NCBI RefSeq assembly: GCF_020216525.1
Contig: NZ_JAIWOY010000004.1
Span: 314,106 to 378,105 of the forward strand
Reading direction: 5' to 3'
Source of the DNA: Nocardioides nematodiphilus
GTDB taxonomy: Bacteria > Actinomycetota > Actinomycetes > Propionibacteriales > Nocardioidaceae
DNA: 64,000 nt
Positions 1 through 8,263 of the stretch are shown piece by piece. Numbering within the stretch: the stretch's first letter is position 1; the number at the start of each line of letters is the position of its first letter. The position numbers and the translations under genes were made by a program. Under the pieces are notes generated by a model. It was not told the DNA's origin. It saw only the letters and a program-made list of their open reading frames with translations, and did not search any database.

Positions 1-186
1 GATGAGCCCTCCGCCGCCCTCACGCCCGGCACCGCGGCCGAGGTCCAGGCAGATCTTGGGCAGCTGGGTGGTCTTCCCGGATCCGGTCTCGCCGGCGACG
101 ATCACCACCTGGTGGTCCCGGATGGCCGCCGCGATGTCCTCGCGGCGCTCGCTGACGGGCAGGTGCTCCGGATAGGTGATGTGCAT
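1..186 (-). CDS. hrpA: ATP-dependent RNA helicase HrpA, N-terminal fragment
   Basis: The 5' end of a DEAH-box helicase, with about 62 codons before the window edge. The visible protein begins [14 protein letters not shown] and carries [18 protein letters not shown], the Walker A motif in the HrpA/DEAH form, followed by ICLDLGRG. HrpA-type helicases unwind RNA or RNA-protein complexes using NTP. An in-frame ATG at 198 would add four residues (MVPA); neither start has an obvious ribosome site. The gene runs off the left edge, so length and C-terminal domains cannot be judged. The family call rests on the Walker A context and the typical N-terminus. Confidence 0.85.
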   Translation of the reverse strand, partial: MHITYPEHLPVSERREDIAAAIRDHQVVIVAGETGSGKTTQLPKICLDLGRGAGREGGGGLI

Positions 187-220
187 GGCGGGGACCATTC
201 TCCCTCACCCGGCCAGCGGT

Positions 221-802
221 TTACGCCGCCGCCGTCACCAGCGCGATCAGGGAGCCCGAGAGCAGGTCGACGAGCTGCTCCCGCGTGACTTCCCCGGGCT
301 CGGCGACCCAGCTCAGCACCAGCTCCTCGGCGTAGGAGGCCCAGCCCTTCACCACCAGCCGCACGACCGGCGTGTCCGGGATCAGGCCCGAGTCGTCGGA
401 GCGGAAGATCCGGTCGGTGAGCGCGAACCGCGCGCTGTCGTACACGTCGCTCAGCACCGGGTCGGAGGCAGCGCCGCGGCGCAGCGAGAGATAGCCCTCG
501 TGGTTGCGCTCGACCCAGTCGAGATAGGCGCCCATCGACACGACCAGGCGCTCGAGCGGCTCCCCCGTGGCCGGGGGCGCGGTGGCGGCCACGAGGTCCT
601 CGGCGGCGCGACGGACCACCGCCTCGCGGAAGCCCAGCTTGTCGCCGAAGTAGTGGTAGATCAGCCCGCGCGAGATCCCCGCCTCCTGGGCGAGCACGTC
701 CACCGACAGCTCGTCGAGGGAGCGCCGGGCGAAGAGCCGCACGCCGAGGTCGAGCAGCTGCACGCGTCGCTGCTCGGGCGACAGACGGATCCGGGAGGCC
801 AT
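221..802 (-). CDS. TetR/AcrR family transcriptional regulator
   Basis: 193-residue one-component repressor. The N-terminal helix-turn-helix spans about residues 15-60, with recognition region AQEAGISRGLIYHYFGDK; the rest is the variable ligand-binding and dimer domain. It is divergent from a Baeyer-Villiger monooxygenase/SDR operon. The 58-bp gap holds a palindrome across both -35 boxes, so it most likely represses itself and that operon and is released by a ketone or lipid-like ligand. The ATG at 802 is 7 nt from a TAGGGT -10 box, giving a probably leaderless transcript. Family certain; ligand unknown. Confidence 0.92.
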   Translation of the reverse strand: MASRIRLSPEQRRVQLLDLGVRLFARRSLDELSVDVLAQEAGISRGLIYHYFGDKLGFREAVVRRAAEDLVAATAPPATGEPLERLVVSMGAYLDWVERNHEGYLSLRRGAASDPVLSDVYDSARFALTDRIFRSDDSGLIPDTPVVRLVVKGWASYAEELVLSWVAEPGEVTREQLVDLLSGSLIALVTAAA

Positions 803-809
803 GTGAAGA

Positions 810-853
810 ACCCTAGACGCCTATTGACATCTGTTCAATAGGGGACCTACCGT
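810..853. promoter_or_regulatory. Divergent tetR/monooxygenase promoters with central operator
   Basis: Rightward: TTGACA (824-829), 18-nt spacer, TACCGT (848-853), then 7 nt to ATG 861. Leftward: TTGAAC (833-838), 17-nt spacer, TAGGGT (810-815), then 7 nt to ATG 802. The palindrome CTATTGA-N7-TCAATAG (821-841) contains both -35 hexamers, so one bound TetR dimer could shut both promoters. Both transcripts should be leaderless. Confidence 0.75.
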
Positions 854-860
854 CGAGTAC

Positions 861-2402
861 ATGACTCAGACAGGCACTGCGATCGAGGTGGACCACCTCA
901 TCGTCGGCGCGGGCTTCGGCGGCCTCTGCGCAGCGATCAAGCTCGACGAAGCAGGCGAGCGCGACTTCGTCGTCGTCGAGAAGGACAGCGACGTCGGCGG
1001 CACGTGGCACATCAACACCTATCCCGGTGCCGAGTGCGACGTCCCGAGCCAGCTCTACAGCTTCTCGTTCGCGCTCAACCCGGACTGGTCGAAGGTCTAC
1101 TCCCCCCAGCAGGAGATCTGGGAGTACACCAAGCGGGTCGCCACGGAGGCCGGCATCCTCGACCGCTGCGTCCTCGACACCGCCGTCGACCACGCCACCT
1201 GGGACGATGCGCAGCAGCGCTGGATCGTCACCACCACGCACGTGCGGACCGGCGAGGAGCGGACGTACGCCGCCCGGACCGTCGTCTCCGCCTCCGGCGG
1301 CCTCTCCGAGCCGTCCCTGCCCGACATCGACGGCATCGACTCCTTCGCCGGTGAGGTGTTCCACAGCGCCCGCTGGGACCACGACGTGGACCTGCGCGGC
1401 AAGCGCGTCGCCGTGATCGGCACCGGCGCCTCCGCGATCCAGCTCGTCCCCGAGGTCGCGAAGATCGCCGGCCGCGTGGACGTCTACCAGCGCACCCCGA
1501 ACTGGATCATCCCGCGCAACGAGCGCCGCTTCACGAGTCTCGAGAAGACGCTCTTCCGCTACGTCCCGGGCGCCCAGCGAGCCGTACGCGCGGGGGTCTA
1601 TGCGACCCTCGAGGCTCGCGTGCCGGCCTTCGTCCGCTTCCCCGTCGCGATGAAGGCGGTCGAGGCGCAGGGCAAGAAGAACATCGCCAAGGGCATCTCC
1701 GACCCCGCTCTGCGCGCCGCGGTGACCCCGCAGTACCGCGCCGGCTGCAAGCGCATCCTGGTCTCCAACAAGTGGTACCCGGCGCTCGACCGCGACAACG
1801 TCGAGCTCGTCACCGACGGCATCGCGAAGGTGACCGCCGGCGGCATCGTCGACAGCACCGGCACCGAGCGCGAGATCGACGTCCTCGTCATCGCGACCGG
1901 CTTCCACGTCACCGACGCGCCGATCGCACAGCACGTCACGGGCCGCGAGGGCCGTACGCTCGCCGCGGTCTGGGACGAGACCGGGATGCGCGCCTACAAG
2001 GGCACCGCGATCCACGGCTTCCCCAACCTCTTCCAGATCGTCGGCCCCAACACCGCGCTCGGCCACAGCTCGATGATCTTCATCATCGAGTCGCAGGTCC
2101 GGTACGTCGTCGACGCCGCCCGCACCATGCGCCAGCAGGGCCTGGCCGCGATCGAGCCGACCGCGGAGGCCCAGGAGCGCTGGACCACCGCCGTGCTCGA
2201 GCGGATGAGGAAGACGGTGTGGACCACCGGCGGGTGCGCCTCGTGGTACCTCGACAAGTTCGGCAACAACGTCACCCTGTGGCCGGGCCAGACCTTCACG
2301 TTCCGCCGCCACCTCTCCCGCTTCGACCCCACCAGCTACGACGTCACCGCGCTCACCGACGCCGTCGACACCACCACCGCCACGGAGGCTGTTTCCGCAT
2401 GA
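861..2402 (+). CDS. Flavin-containing Baeyer-Villiger-type monooxygenase
   Basis: 513-residue FAD/NADPH monooxygenase expected to insert oxygen into a ketone to give an ester or lactone. FAD-binding GAGFGGLCAAIKL lies near residue 15, followed by VVVEKDSDVGGTWHINTYPGA. The BVMO fingerprint FAGEVFHSARWD is near residue 165 and the second nucleotide-binding motif GTGASAIQL near 185. Length is normal. It overlaps the downstream SDR by ATGA, so the two are translationally coupled. This pairing resembles the mycobacterial mymA-type arrangement of BVMO plus SDR. The substrate cannot be read from sequence. Regulated by the divergent TetR. Confidence 0.93.
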   Translation: MTQTGTAIEVDHLIVGAGFGGLCAAIKLDEAGERDFVVVEKDSDVGGTWHINTYPGAECDVPSQLYSFSFALNPDWSKVYSPQQEIWEYTKRVATEAGILDRCVLDTAVDHATWDDAQQRWIVTTTHVRTGEERTYAARTVVSASGGLSEPSLPDIDGIDSFAGEVFHSARWDHDVDLRGKRVAVIGTGASAIQLVPEVAKIAGRVDVYQRTPNWIIPRNERRFTSLEKTLFRYVPGAQRAVRAGVYATLEARVPAFVRFPVAMKAVEAQGKKNIAKGISDPALRAAVTPQYRAGCKRILVSNKWYPALDRDNVELVTDGIAKVTAGGIVDSTGTEREIDVLVIATGFHVTDAPIAQHVTGREGRTLAAVWDETGMRAYKGTAIHGFPNLFQIVGPNTALGHSSMIFIIESQVRYVVDAARTMRQQGLAAIEPTAEAQERWTTAVLERMRKTVWTTGGCASWYLDKFGNNVTLWPGQTFTFRRHLSRFDPTSYDVTALTDAVDTTTATEAVSA

Positions 2403-3244
2403 AGAACTTCAAGAACAAGGTCGTCGTGATCACCGGTGCCGGCTCCGGCATCGGTCGCGCCCTCGCGCTGGACTTCGCCCGCCGTGGCGCCAAGCTCGCG
2501 CTCTCCGACATCAACGAGACCGGCCTGAAGGAGACCGCCGCCGCCGTCGCCGACGTGGCGCCGGTCGACGTGCACACCGCGCAGCTCGACGTCGCGGACC
2601 GCGACGCCTTCGAGGCGTACTCGCTGGCGGTCCTGGACCACTTCGGCGGCGTCAACGTCGTGATCAACAACGCCGGGGTCGCGCTCGCCGGCGACCTGGT
2701 CGACCTGGAGTGGAAGGACATCGACTGGATCATCGGGATCAACTTCTGGGGCGTCGTGCACGGCACCAAGTTCTTCCTGCCGGCCCTGCTGGAGTCGGGT
2801 GCGGCGTCCGGTGACGCGCACATCGTCAACATCTCCTCGCTCTTCGGCCTGGTGTCGATGCCGGGTCAGTCGATGTACAACGCCGCCAAGTACGCGGTGC
2901 GCGGCATGACCGAGGCGCTGCGCGAGGAGATGCTGATCGGCAAGACCGGCGTCGGCGTCACCGCCGTCCACCCCGGTGGCATCAAGACCGCGATCGCCCG
3001 CTCCGCGCGCACCTCGGCCAAGGAGGACCAGGCGGCGACCGCGAAGTTCTTCGACGAGAAGCTCGCGCGCACGACGCCGGAGAAGGCCGCCGAGGTGATC
3101 ATCCACGGCATCGAGAAGAAGCAGGCCCGCGTGCTGGTCGGCCTCGACGCCCACATCGTGCACAACTTCGGCAAGTACACCGGCTCGCGCTACCAGGACC
3201 TCATCGCCCTGGGTGCGAAGTTCGCACTGCCGCCGAAGAAGTAG
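2399..3244 (+). CDS. SDR family NAD(P)-dependent oxidoreductase
   Basis: 281-residue classical short-chain dehydrogenase. Cofactor motif TGAGSGIG near residue 14, NNAG near 90, catalytic Ser in NISSL and catalytic YNAAK near residue 160. The ATG at 2399 overlaps the monooxygenase stop (ATGA). It probably oxidises an alcohol to the ketone the monooxygenase attacks, or acts on the product alcohol; this is inferred from the operon only. It ends 6 bp before the convergent FUSC gene with no clear terminator hairpin between. Confidence 0.92.
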   Translation: MKNFKNKVVVITGAGSGIGRALALDFARRGAKLALSDINETGLKETAAAVADVAPVDVHTAQLDVADRDAFEAYSLAVLDHFGGVNVVINNAGVALAGDLVDLEWKDIDWIIGINFWGVVHGTKFFLPALLESGAASGDAHIVNISSLFGLVSMPGQSMYNAAKYAVRGMTEALREEMLIGKTGVGVTAVHPGGIKTAIARSARTSAKEDQAATAKFFDEKLARTTPEKAAEVIIHGIEKKQARVLVGLDAHIVHNFGKYTGSRYQDLIALGAKFALPPKK

Positions 3245-3250
3245 CCCCCG

Positions 3251-4378
3251 TCAGAACGGCGGGAGCGCGTCGGTCGCCTCGAAGGGACCCATCCCGGTCA
3301 TCTGCAGCAGATCGACGATGACCGAGCGCAGCTGGAGCAGGACGCCCTCGGCGTTGAGCACGGCGGAGCGGGGCAGCGTGCTGCTCCGCTCCCCCAGCTC
3401 GACCAGCCGGGGGCGTACTGCTGACGCCATCCGGTTCGCCTTCAGCTCGGCGCCGAGCTGGTCGGTCGCCTCGGCGAGCGCGAGCGCCAGGTCCGCGTAC
3501 TCCTCCGGGACCGGCTGCCCACGGTAGGCCGCCACCGCGACCTGACGCACCAGCACGCGGGTGGAGCGCAGGGCCCGGTCGAGCGGCTCGATCAGCTCGC
3601 TCATCGCCCGGACCTGCTCGCGGTGCCTGATCCGGAACGGGCTCGATGCGACCACCGAGATGCCCTCGTCGGCGGCGGCCTGGAGCTCGCGGACGAGCGG
3701 GTCCGTGCTGCGGGCGTCGGCCAGGACGGCCATCCCGTGCACCGCGTCGGCGTCGCGGATGACGTCGGCGGCGGCGCGCAGCAGCGTGGAGATCTTGCCG
3801 ACCACGACGGCCGCCTGCTCACGGGGTCGGCGCAGCGGCGCGGCGGGCACGATGGCGGCAGCCAGCAGGGCGACCGCACCACCCACGAGGGCGTCGGTCC
3901 AGCGGGTCCACGCCGCGCTCGCCGACGGGACGAGCGCGGTCACGAAGACGCCCTGCACCGCCGCCTGGTTGAGGAAGATCTGGCCGCCGTCGAGGAAGAG
4001 CGCGATCGACATGCCCAGCGCGACGATCACGCCGATCTGGACCGGCCCGACGCCGAAGGCGAGGACGAGCAGGTCGCCGAGCAGCACGCCGAGCGCGACG
4101 CCGAGCGTCACCTCGGCGACTCGGCGCAGACGCTGACCGTACGACGTGCCGAGCGAGACGATCGCGGCCACGGCGGCGAACACGGGCGACTTGTGACCCA
4201 GGAGCTCGTGCGCCAGCAGCCACGCGACGCCGGCCGCCCCCGCGCACTGGGCGATCTGGAAGCGACGCGCGTTGAGCCGCGCGCGGCGGGCGCGCATCGA
4301 CACCCGGCCGCGGTGGAGTCCGGGCTGGAGACGCGCAGGGATGCGCGAGGGGATCCGCCAGCGCTCAGCACCGCTCAC
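3251..4378 (-). CDS. FUSC family integral membrane protein (aromatic-acid-exporter-like)
   Basis: About 375-residue membrane protein. Hydrophobic segments fall at about residues 45-175, grouped as six helices in close pairs (GAAGVAWLLAHELLGH, VLLGDLLVLAFGVGPVQ, IGVIVALGMSIALFL among them). A long charged, helical cytoplasmic C-terminal domain follows. This is the half-size FUSC/aromatic acid exporter pattern. I chose GTG 4378 because it gives an amphipathic N-terminal arm before the membrane part; ATG 4297 (MRARRARLN) is an equally plausible start and gives 348 residues. It lies 82 bp after the methyltransferase gene on the same strand. Substrate unknown. Confidence 0.75.
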   Translation of the reverse strand: MSGAERWRIPSRIPARLQPGLHRGRVSMRARRARLNARRFQIAQCAGAAGVAWLLAHELLGHKSPVFAAVAAIVSLGTSYGQRLRRVAEVTLGVALGVLLGDLLVLAFGVGPVQIGVIVALGMSIALFLDGGQIFLNQAAVQGVFVTALVPSASAAWTRWTDALVGGAVALLAAAIVPAAPLRRPREQAAVVVGKISTLLRAAADVIRDADAVHGMAVLADARSTDPLVRELQAAADEGISVVASSPFRIRHREQVRAMSELIEPLDRALRSTRVLVRQVAVAAYRGQPVPEEYADLALALAEATDQLGAELKANRMASAVRPRLVELGERSSTLPRSAVLNAEGVLLQLRSVIVDLLQMTGMGPFEATDALPPF

Positions 4379-4460
4379 CGCGTGAGTCCGTTCGCCGGCA
4401 CGGCCGCGGCGGGGTCGGGACGGTGGGTGCGCTGCGGTCCGCAGTGGCGGCAGGCATCGT

Positions 4461-5657
4461 TCACAGGCTGCGCTCCTCGAGGCCGCCACCGAGGGTCTCG
4501 GCGACCGCTCGCAGGCGAGTACGGGTGATGTCGGCGACCGTCACCAGGCCGGCCAGGTCCGCATTGGAGCCGGGGCGTACGGCCTCGGGGTGGTTCACGC
4601 TGAGGCAGGTGCGGGCGCCGCCGTCGGCGACGTTCTGCAGCGCGACCGCGTGGCCGGTGGTGCCGGAGCCGGCGAAGAAGTCGAGCACCCGGGCGTCGGC
4701 CGGCATCGTCTGCAGGATGCGACGGATCAGCCCGGTCGGCTTGGGCGACTCGAAGAGGTGCCCCGCCAGCTCCTTGAGCTCGGCGACGGCGGTGTCGGTG
4801 GAGCCGATCTCGGCGGCGGTCCAGATGGTGCGCAGCTTCTTGCGACGGGGCGTGCTGCCGCCGTCGGTGTGCTCGAGCCAGTCACGCTGGGAGATGTCGA
4901 TCCGCTCCCCCAGCGTCCCGGCGAGCCGGCGGCACACGAGGTCGTCGGAGCGCTCGGCGACCAGCGGCGCGCTCCAGCGCCACACCGCCGGCGACCCGTC
5001 GCCGAAGACCGGCTTGATCTCCGTGCTGCCGTCGAAGGGGGTCGCGGCCACGCGACCGGTGGCGGGGTCGCCGTGCAGCGGGTAGTGCAGGGTCGGCGCG
5101 GTGACCGGGTTGAACTTCTTGTTGGTGTTGCGCAGCGGCAGGTGGCGGTAGCGGCGGCCGTCCTCGGTCATCAGCGGGAAGTCGCGTTCGTCGACGAGGT
5201 CCGGCGAGGAGGCGTCCAGGGCGCATCTCTTCGCGTCGCGCGCGTAGACCAGGAGGTACTCGTGGAAGGTGGCGAAGCCCTTGCCGAGCTGGCGGCCCTT
5301 GGCGTTGAGGTTGACCACGACCTGCGCCAGGAACGCCGCCTCGCCGAAGACCTCGTCCATCAGCAGCCGCAGGTAGGCGACCTCGTTGTCGTCGATCGAG
5401 ACGTAGATCGCGCCCCGTTCGTCGAGCACGTCGCGCGCGGCCTCGAGCCGGGGGCGCATCATCTCGACCCACGCCCGGTGGCGGCCCTTGCGCCGACCGT
5501 CCTCGCCGCGGATGTCGTCGCGGTAGGCGAACGACGAGCCGGTGTTGTAGGGCGGGTCGATGTAGATCAGGTCGTACGTCTCGCCCCGGTCCACCAGGGC
5601 GCGCAGAACCTCGAGGTTGTCGCCCTCGATGAAGGTGTTCCACGCCACGGCGCTCAC
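4461..5657 (-). CDS. Site-specific DNA methyltransferase, beta class (adenine/N4-cytosine)
   Basis: About 398-residue SAM-dependent DNA amino-methyltransferase. The catalytic motif DPPYNTGSSF is near residue 40 and the SAM-binding motif DFFAGSGTTGHAV near 340. The order catalytic-then-SAM defines the beta class found in type III Mod proteins and orphan enzymes. Target-recognition sequence lies between. GTG 5657 (VSAVAWNTFIEGDNL) is preferred because the longer reading would overlap the divergent protease gene. No restriction endonuclease gene is adjacent; neighbours are a FUSC permease and a matrixin. It may be an orphan regulatory methylase or an anti-restriction remnant. Confidence 0.85.
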   Translation of the reverse strand: MSAVAWNTFIEGDNLEVLRALVDRGETYDLIYIDPPYNTGSSFAYRDDIRGEDGRRKGRHRAWVEMMRPRLEAARDVLDERGAIYVSIDDNEVAYLRLLMDEVFGEAAFLAQVVVNLNAKGRQLGKGFATFHEYLLVYARDAKRCALDASSPDLVDERDFPLMTEDGRRYRHLPLRNTNKKFNPVTAPTLHYPLHGDPATGRVAATPFDGSTEIKPVFGDGSPAVWRWSAPLVAERSDDLVCRRLAGTLGERIDISQRDWLEHTDGGSTPRRKKLRTIWTAAEIGSTDTAVAELKELAGHLFESPKPTGLIRRILQTMPADARVLDFFAGSGTTGHAVALQNVADGGARTCLSVNHPEAVRPGSNADLAGLVTVADITRTRLRAVAETLGGGLEERSL

Positions 5658-5728
5658 CCTATTCGCCGACTTTGCAGAATTAACCACCGAGCCCGCATAA
5701 GTGACGCGGCGCGCGGGGACGAGGAGGT

Positions 5729-6466
5729 GTGGCACGGAGGGCACGGCAGGGGCTCGGCAGGACGCTGGTGCTCGTCGCGCTCAGCGTCGCCCTCGCCGCC
5801 GGTCTCCTCCTGGTCGCGCCGACCTCGCTGGGCGGCCAGTTCCGGACACTGGTGCACGTGCGCGAGCCGGACCGGGTGCTGCCAGCGGTCGCCGTCCCCC
5901 GGACGCACGGGCACTTCGCCTTCGCCAAGACCCAGCCCGGCACCGACGACCCCGTCACCTACTCGCCGTGCCATCCGATCCCGTACGTCGTGAACCTGAG
6001 CGGCGGCCCTGCGGACGGCGACACGATCATCGCCACGGCGATCACCCGGATCTCTGCCGCGGCCGGCCTCGCGTTCGAGGACCGCGGGACGACGGAGGAC
6101 ACCCACTTCACCGGTCGCCATGCCGGCGATCCGGTGCTGATCGGCTTCGTGCGTTCCGGCGTGCTGGACGGCCTCAGCCGGGAGAGCGGCAACGTCGGCC
6201 TCGGCGGCAGCACCGCCGTCCCCTCCGGCATCGCGCACTTCGCCTACCGGACGGGCATGGTGGCGCTGCGGACCGACTGGTTCGACGACCCGCAGGTGGG
6301 CGAGCCGCAGAAGATCGCCGTGGTCATGCACGAGCTCGGCCACGTCCTCGGCCTCGGGCACGTCGACGACACCCGCGAGCTGATGGCCGGCACCAACGTC
6401 GGCCTCACCCATCTGGGCCCGGGCGACCGTGAGGGCCTGGCCCGACTCGGTCGCGGCGCCTGCTGA
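5729..6466 (+). CDS. Matrixin-family zinc metalloprotease, membrane-anchored or secreted
   Basis: 245 residues from a GTG start. Arg-rich N-terminus followed by a hydrophobic segment (about 12-30, LVLVALSVALAAGLLLVA), a signal anchor or signal peptide. The zinc site HELGHVLGLGHVDD near residue 205 is the metzincin HExxHxxGxxH motif, followed by a LMAGTN turn resembling the Met-turn. The protease domain covers most of the exported part. A GAGGAG sits 3-8 nt before the GTG, too close to be ideal, so the exact start is uncertain. Substrate unknown; an extracytoplasmic role is inferred from the leader. Confidence 0.85.
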   Translation: MARRARQGLGRTLVLVALSVALAAGLLLVAPTSLGGQFRTLVHVREPDRVLPAVAVPRTHGHFAFAKTQPGTDDPVTYSPCHPIPYVVNLSGGPADGDTIIATAITRISAAAGLAFEDRGTTEDTHFTGRHAGDPVLIGFVRSGVLDGLSRESGNVGLGGSTAVPSGIAHFAYRTGMVALRTDWFDDPQVGEPQKIAVVMHELGHVLGLGHVDDTRELMAGTNVGLTHLGPGDREGLARLGRGAC

Positions 6467-6505
6467 GACGACTCGACGCGGCCGGTTGGGTCGGCGCTCC
6501 CGCGC

Positions 6506-6560
6506 AACAGGTGAGAAAGTCGCCTTCCGGCTCACTCGCGGCGGCGCGTTCTCACCTGTT
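6506..6560. repeat. GGTGAGAA-type inverted repeat, copy 1
   Basis: Perfect 12-bp arms AACAGGTGAGAA (6506-6517) and TTCTCACCTGTT (6549-6560) around a 31-nt loop. It sits between the convergent matrixin and DUF559 genes, and its right arm is inside the last codons of the latter (residues KQVRT). Related copies occur at 7618 and 36056. Probably a bidirectional terminator that has also spread as a repeat. Confidence 0.8.
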
Positions 6561-7527
6561 TACGGCTGACCCGAGCCGTCAGAGCGACTGGGCCGGCGGC
6601 TGTGAAGCAGGACTCGTTCCACAGCGGCCACCATGGGTCCAGGCGGCTCCATTCGAAGGTCCATCCCAGCGATGCGCAGGCCTCCCTGATGATCGTGTGC
6701 GGATGACTGGCCACGTCCTGCGCCGTGTATCCCCGTCTCGTGATGCGAGCGGCGCTGAGAACTCGATCGCGCTCTAGATCGCGGCGGTGCTGATCGCTGT
6801 CCCGGTGGCCGGCTCCGTCGAACTCGTGGATCGATCGGGTGCCGGCGATCACCAGGTCCGCCCTCCCGAGGAGCCGGCCCTCGCTGAGGAGATCGACCTG
6901 CGGCACGATCGGGATGCCGCACACGTGATGAAGCAAGCGGAACGGTGTCTCCCACGCCGACTCCGTCCGCCGATCGCAGAGCGCCAGTGCCTCGCGCAGC
7001 AAGGGAGCACCTCGACGACGGACCGCCGCGGCCGCTTGCAGCTCCGCGACGCTGGTGTCGTCCCGGTGCAGAGCGCAGTCGATGAGCAGGACCAGATCCA
7101 GCAGCGCCAGGTCGTTGGCACAGGCTGCGATGGTCTCCACAACCGTCGCGAGCGGAAGGCCATCGACATCGTCATAGGGAGTCGGCCCGGCACGCCGGAT
7201 CACCCGTACGCCTCCTCGGCGGCTCGGGTGCTCACCCGCGCTCTGCACGATCCAGATGGGCAGGCCCGCCGGCAACTGCGGAAGCCGCCATCCTCTGACG
7301 ATGGCCGAGGTCAGATGCGTGAAGCAGGCGTCAGCACGCAGGAGCGGCTTCCACGCCCACAGGTCGGCGACGAGGGCTGTCCGGCGCGCCCCCGCCTTCG
7401 CCTCCCACCCGGCATCAGCCGGGATGGGCTGGCTGGGCAGTCGGTGGACGCCGTAGGCCAAACGCTCCCAACCCGAACCGGGGCTGCGGCCCCGGTGGAC
7501 CGGCAGAGGCGGCGTCGACTCGAGCAT
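6532..7527 (-). CDS. DUF559 / very-short-patch-repair-like nuclease domain protein
   Basis: 331 residues. The C-terminal half has a PD-(D/E)xK nuclease pattern of the DUF559 kind: an acidic helix residue (SAWETPFR), then GRADLVIAGTRSIHEFDGAGH carrying the D...ExD catalytic pair, then a charged RRDLERDR helix and GYTAQDV. The N-terminal half (WERLAYGVHRLP, then a beta-rich region) resembles AbiEi-like proteins without their winged helix. Actinobacterial genomes carry many such proteins of unknown function; defence or mobile-element roles have been suggested. It is bracketed by hairpins of one family at 6506 and 7618. Confidence 0.72.
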   Translation of the reverse strand: MLESTPPLPVHRGRSPGSGWERLAYGVHRLPSQPIPADAGWEAKAGARRTALVADLWAWKPLLRADACFTHLTSAIVRGWRLPQLPAGLPIWIVQSAGEHPSRRGGVRVIRRAGPTPYDDVDGLPLATVVETIAACANDLALLDLVLLIDCALHRDDTSVAELQAAAAVRRRGAPLLREALALCDRRTESAWETPFRLLHHVCGIPIVPQVDLLSEGRLLGRADLVIAGTRSIHEFDGAGHRDSDQHRRDLERDRVLSAARITRRGYTAQDVASHPHTIIREACASLGWTFEWSRLDPWWPLWNESCFTAAGPVALTARVSRKQVRTRRRE

Positions 7528-7617
7528 GACCTGACTCTCGTGGAACGGCGCATCGTCCGCACCGCTCGGCAGGTCCCCTGTGGACTCGGCTCTCCCGAGT
7601 GTCAGATGTGAGTGGAA

Positions 7618-7670
7618 ACTGGTGAGAACGTGCCCTCCGCTGCCATCCCGAGGGGCACCTTCTCACCAGT
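7618..7670. repeat. GGTGAGAA-type inverted repeat, copy 2
   Basis: Arms of 18 bp (7618-7635 and 7653-7670) matching at 17 of 18 positions, core GGTGAGAAcGTGCCC, with a 17-nt loop. The right arm touches the stop codon of the mug gene, so on the minus strand this is where mug transcripts would end. It also lies upstream of the DUF559 gene. Confidence 0.8.
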
Positions 7671-8263
7671 CAGTCGATGACGCCGGCGGCGCGGGCGGCT
7701 GCTCCGTACGCCTCCGCGAGGGAGGCGACCGTCTCGTGGGCGTTGAGGCCACTCGGGTTGGGGACGACCCAGATCTGGGCATCGCCCCAGTCGTCGGGGT
7801 CGGCGGGCTGGACGCCGGCCACGGCCTTGGGGAGCCCGAAGGCCGCGCGGTAGGCGGTGATGCCCGCGACGGCGACGACTCGGGGCCGCAGCCGGCGTAC
7901 GAGTGCCTGCAGCTGCGCGCCGCCCTCGACCAGCTCGGCCTTCGACAGCTCGTCGGCGCGCGCGGTGGCGCGGTGGACGACATTGGAGATCCCGATCCCG
8001 CGCGACCTCAGGTGGTCACGGTCCGCGTCGCTCATCCCGGCCGCCGGGTCGATCGCATGATCGGTGATGCCGGCGGCGAAGAGCGCGGGATAGAAGCGAT
8101 TGACCGGGTGCGCGAAGTGGGTCTGTGTCGCCGCCGTCCACAGCCCCGGGTTGATCCCGACGAACAGCAGTCGCAGCTCCTGCCCAGGACCGGGAAGCAG
8201 ATCCGGCACGACGGCGTCGCGGTAGGACTCGAGCTCGGCCCGGGTGAAGCGCGTACGACTCAT
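7670..8263 (-). CDS. mug: G/U mismatch-specific DNA glycosylase (Mug, UDG family 2)
   Basis: 197 residues. Removes uracil or thymine mispaired with guanine, starting base-excision repair. The family motif GINPGLWTA is near residue 52 and the second substrate-pocket motif NPSGLNAHE near 172, both typical of Mug/TDG proteins. Last gene of an operon: its ATG overlaps the sortase stop (ATGA). A hairpin of the GGTGAGAA family starts at its stop codon and probably ends the transcript. Confidence 0.93.
   Translation of the reverse strand: MSRTRFTRAELESYRDAVVPDLLPGPGQELRLLFVGINPGLWTAATQTHFAHPVNRFYPALFAAGITDHAIDPAAGMSDADRDHLRSRGIGISNVVHRATARADELSKAELVEGGAQLQALVRRLRPRVVAVAGITAYRAAFGLPKAVAGVQPADPDDWGDAQIWVVPNPSGLNAHETVASLAEAYGAAARAAGVID

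Noticed and set aside
813..2312. Long minus-strand open frame opposite the monooxygenase
   Set aside because: Its protein is Asp/Arg/Val/Leu-rich without family motifs, the usual antisense shadow of a high-GC gene; the plus-strand protein has complete BVMO motifs.
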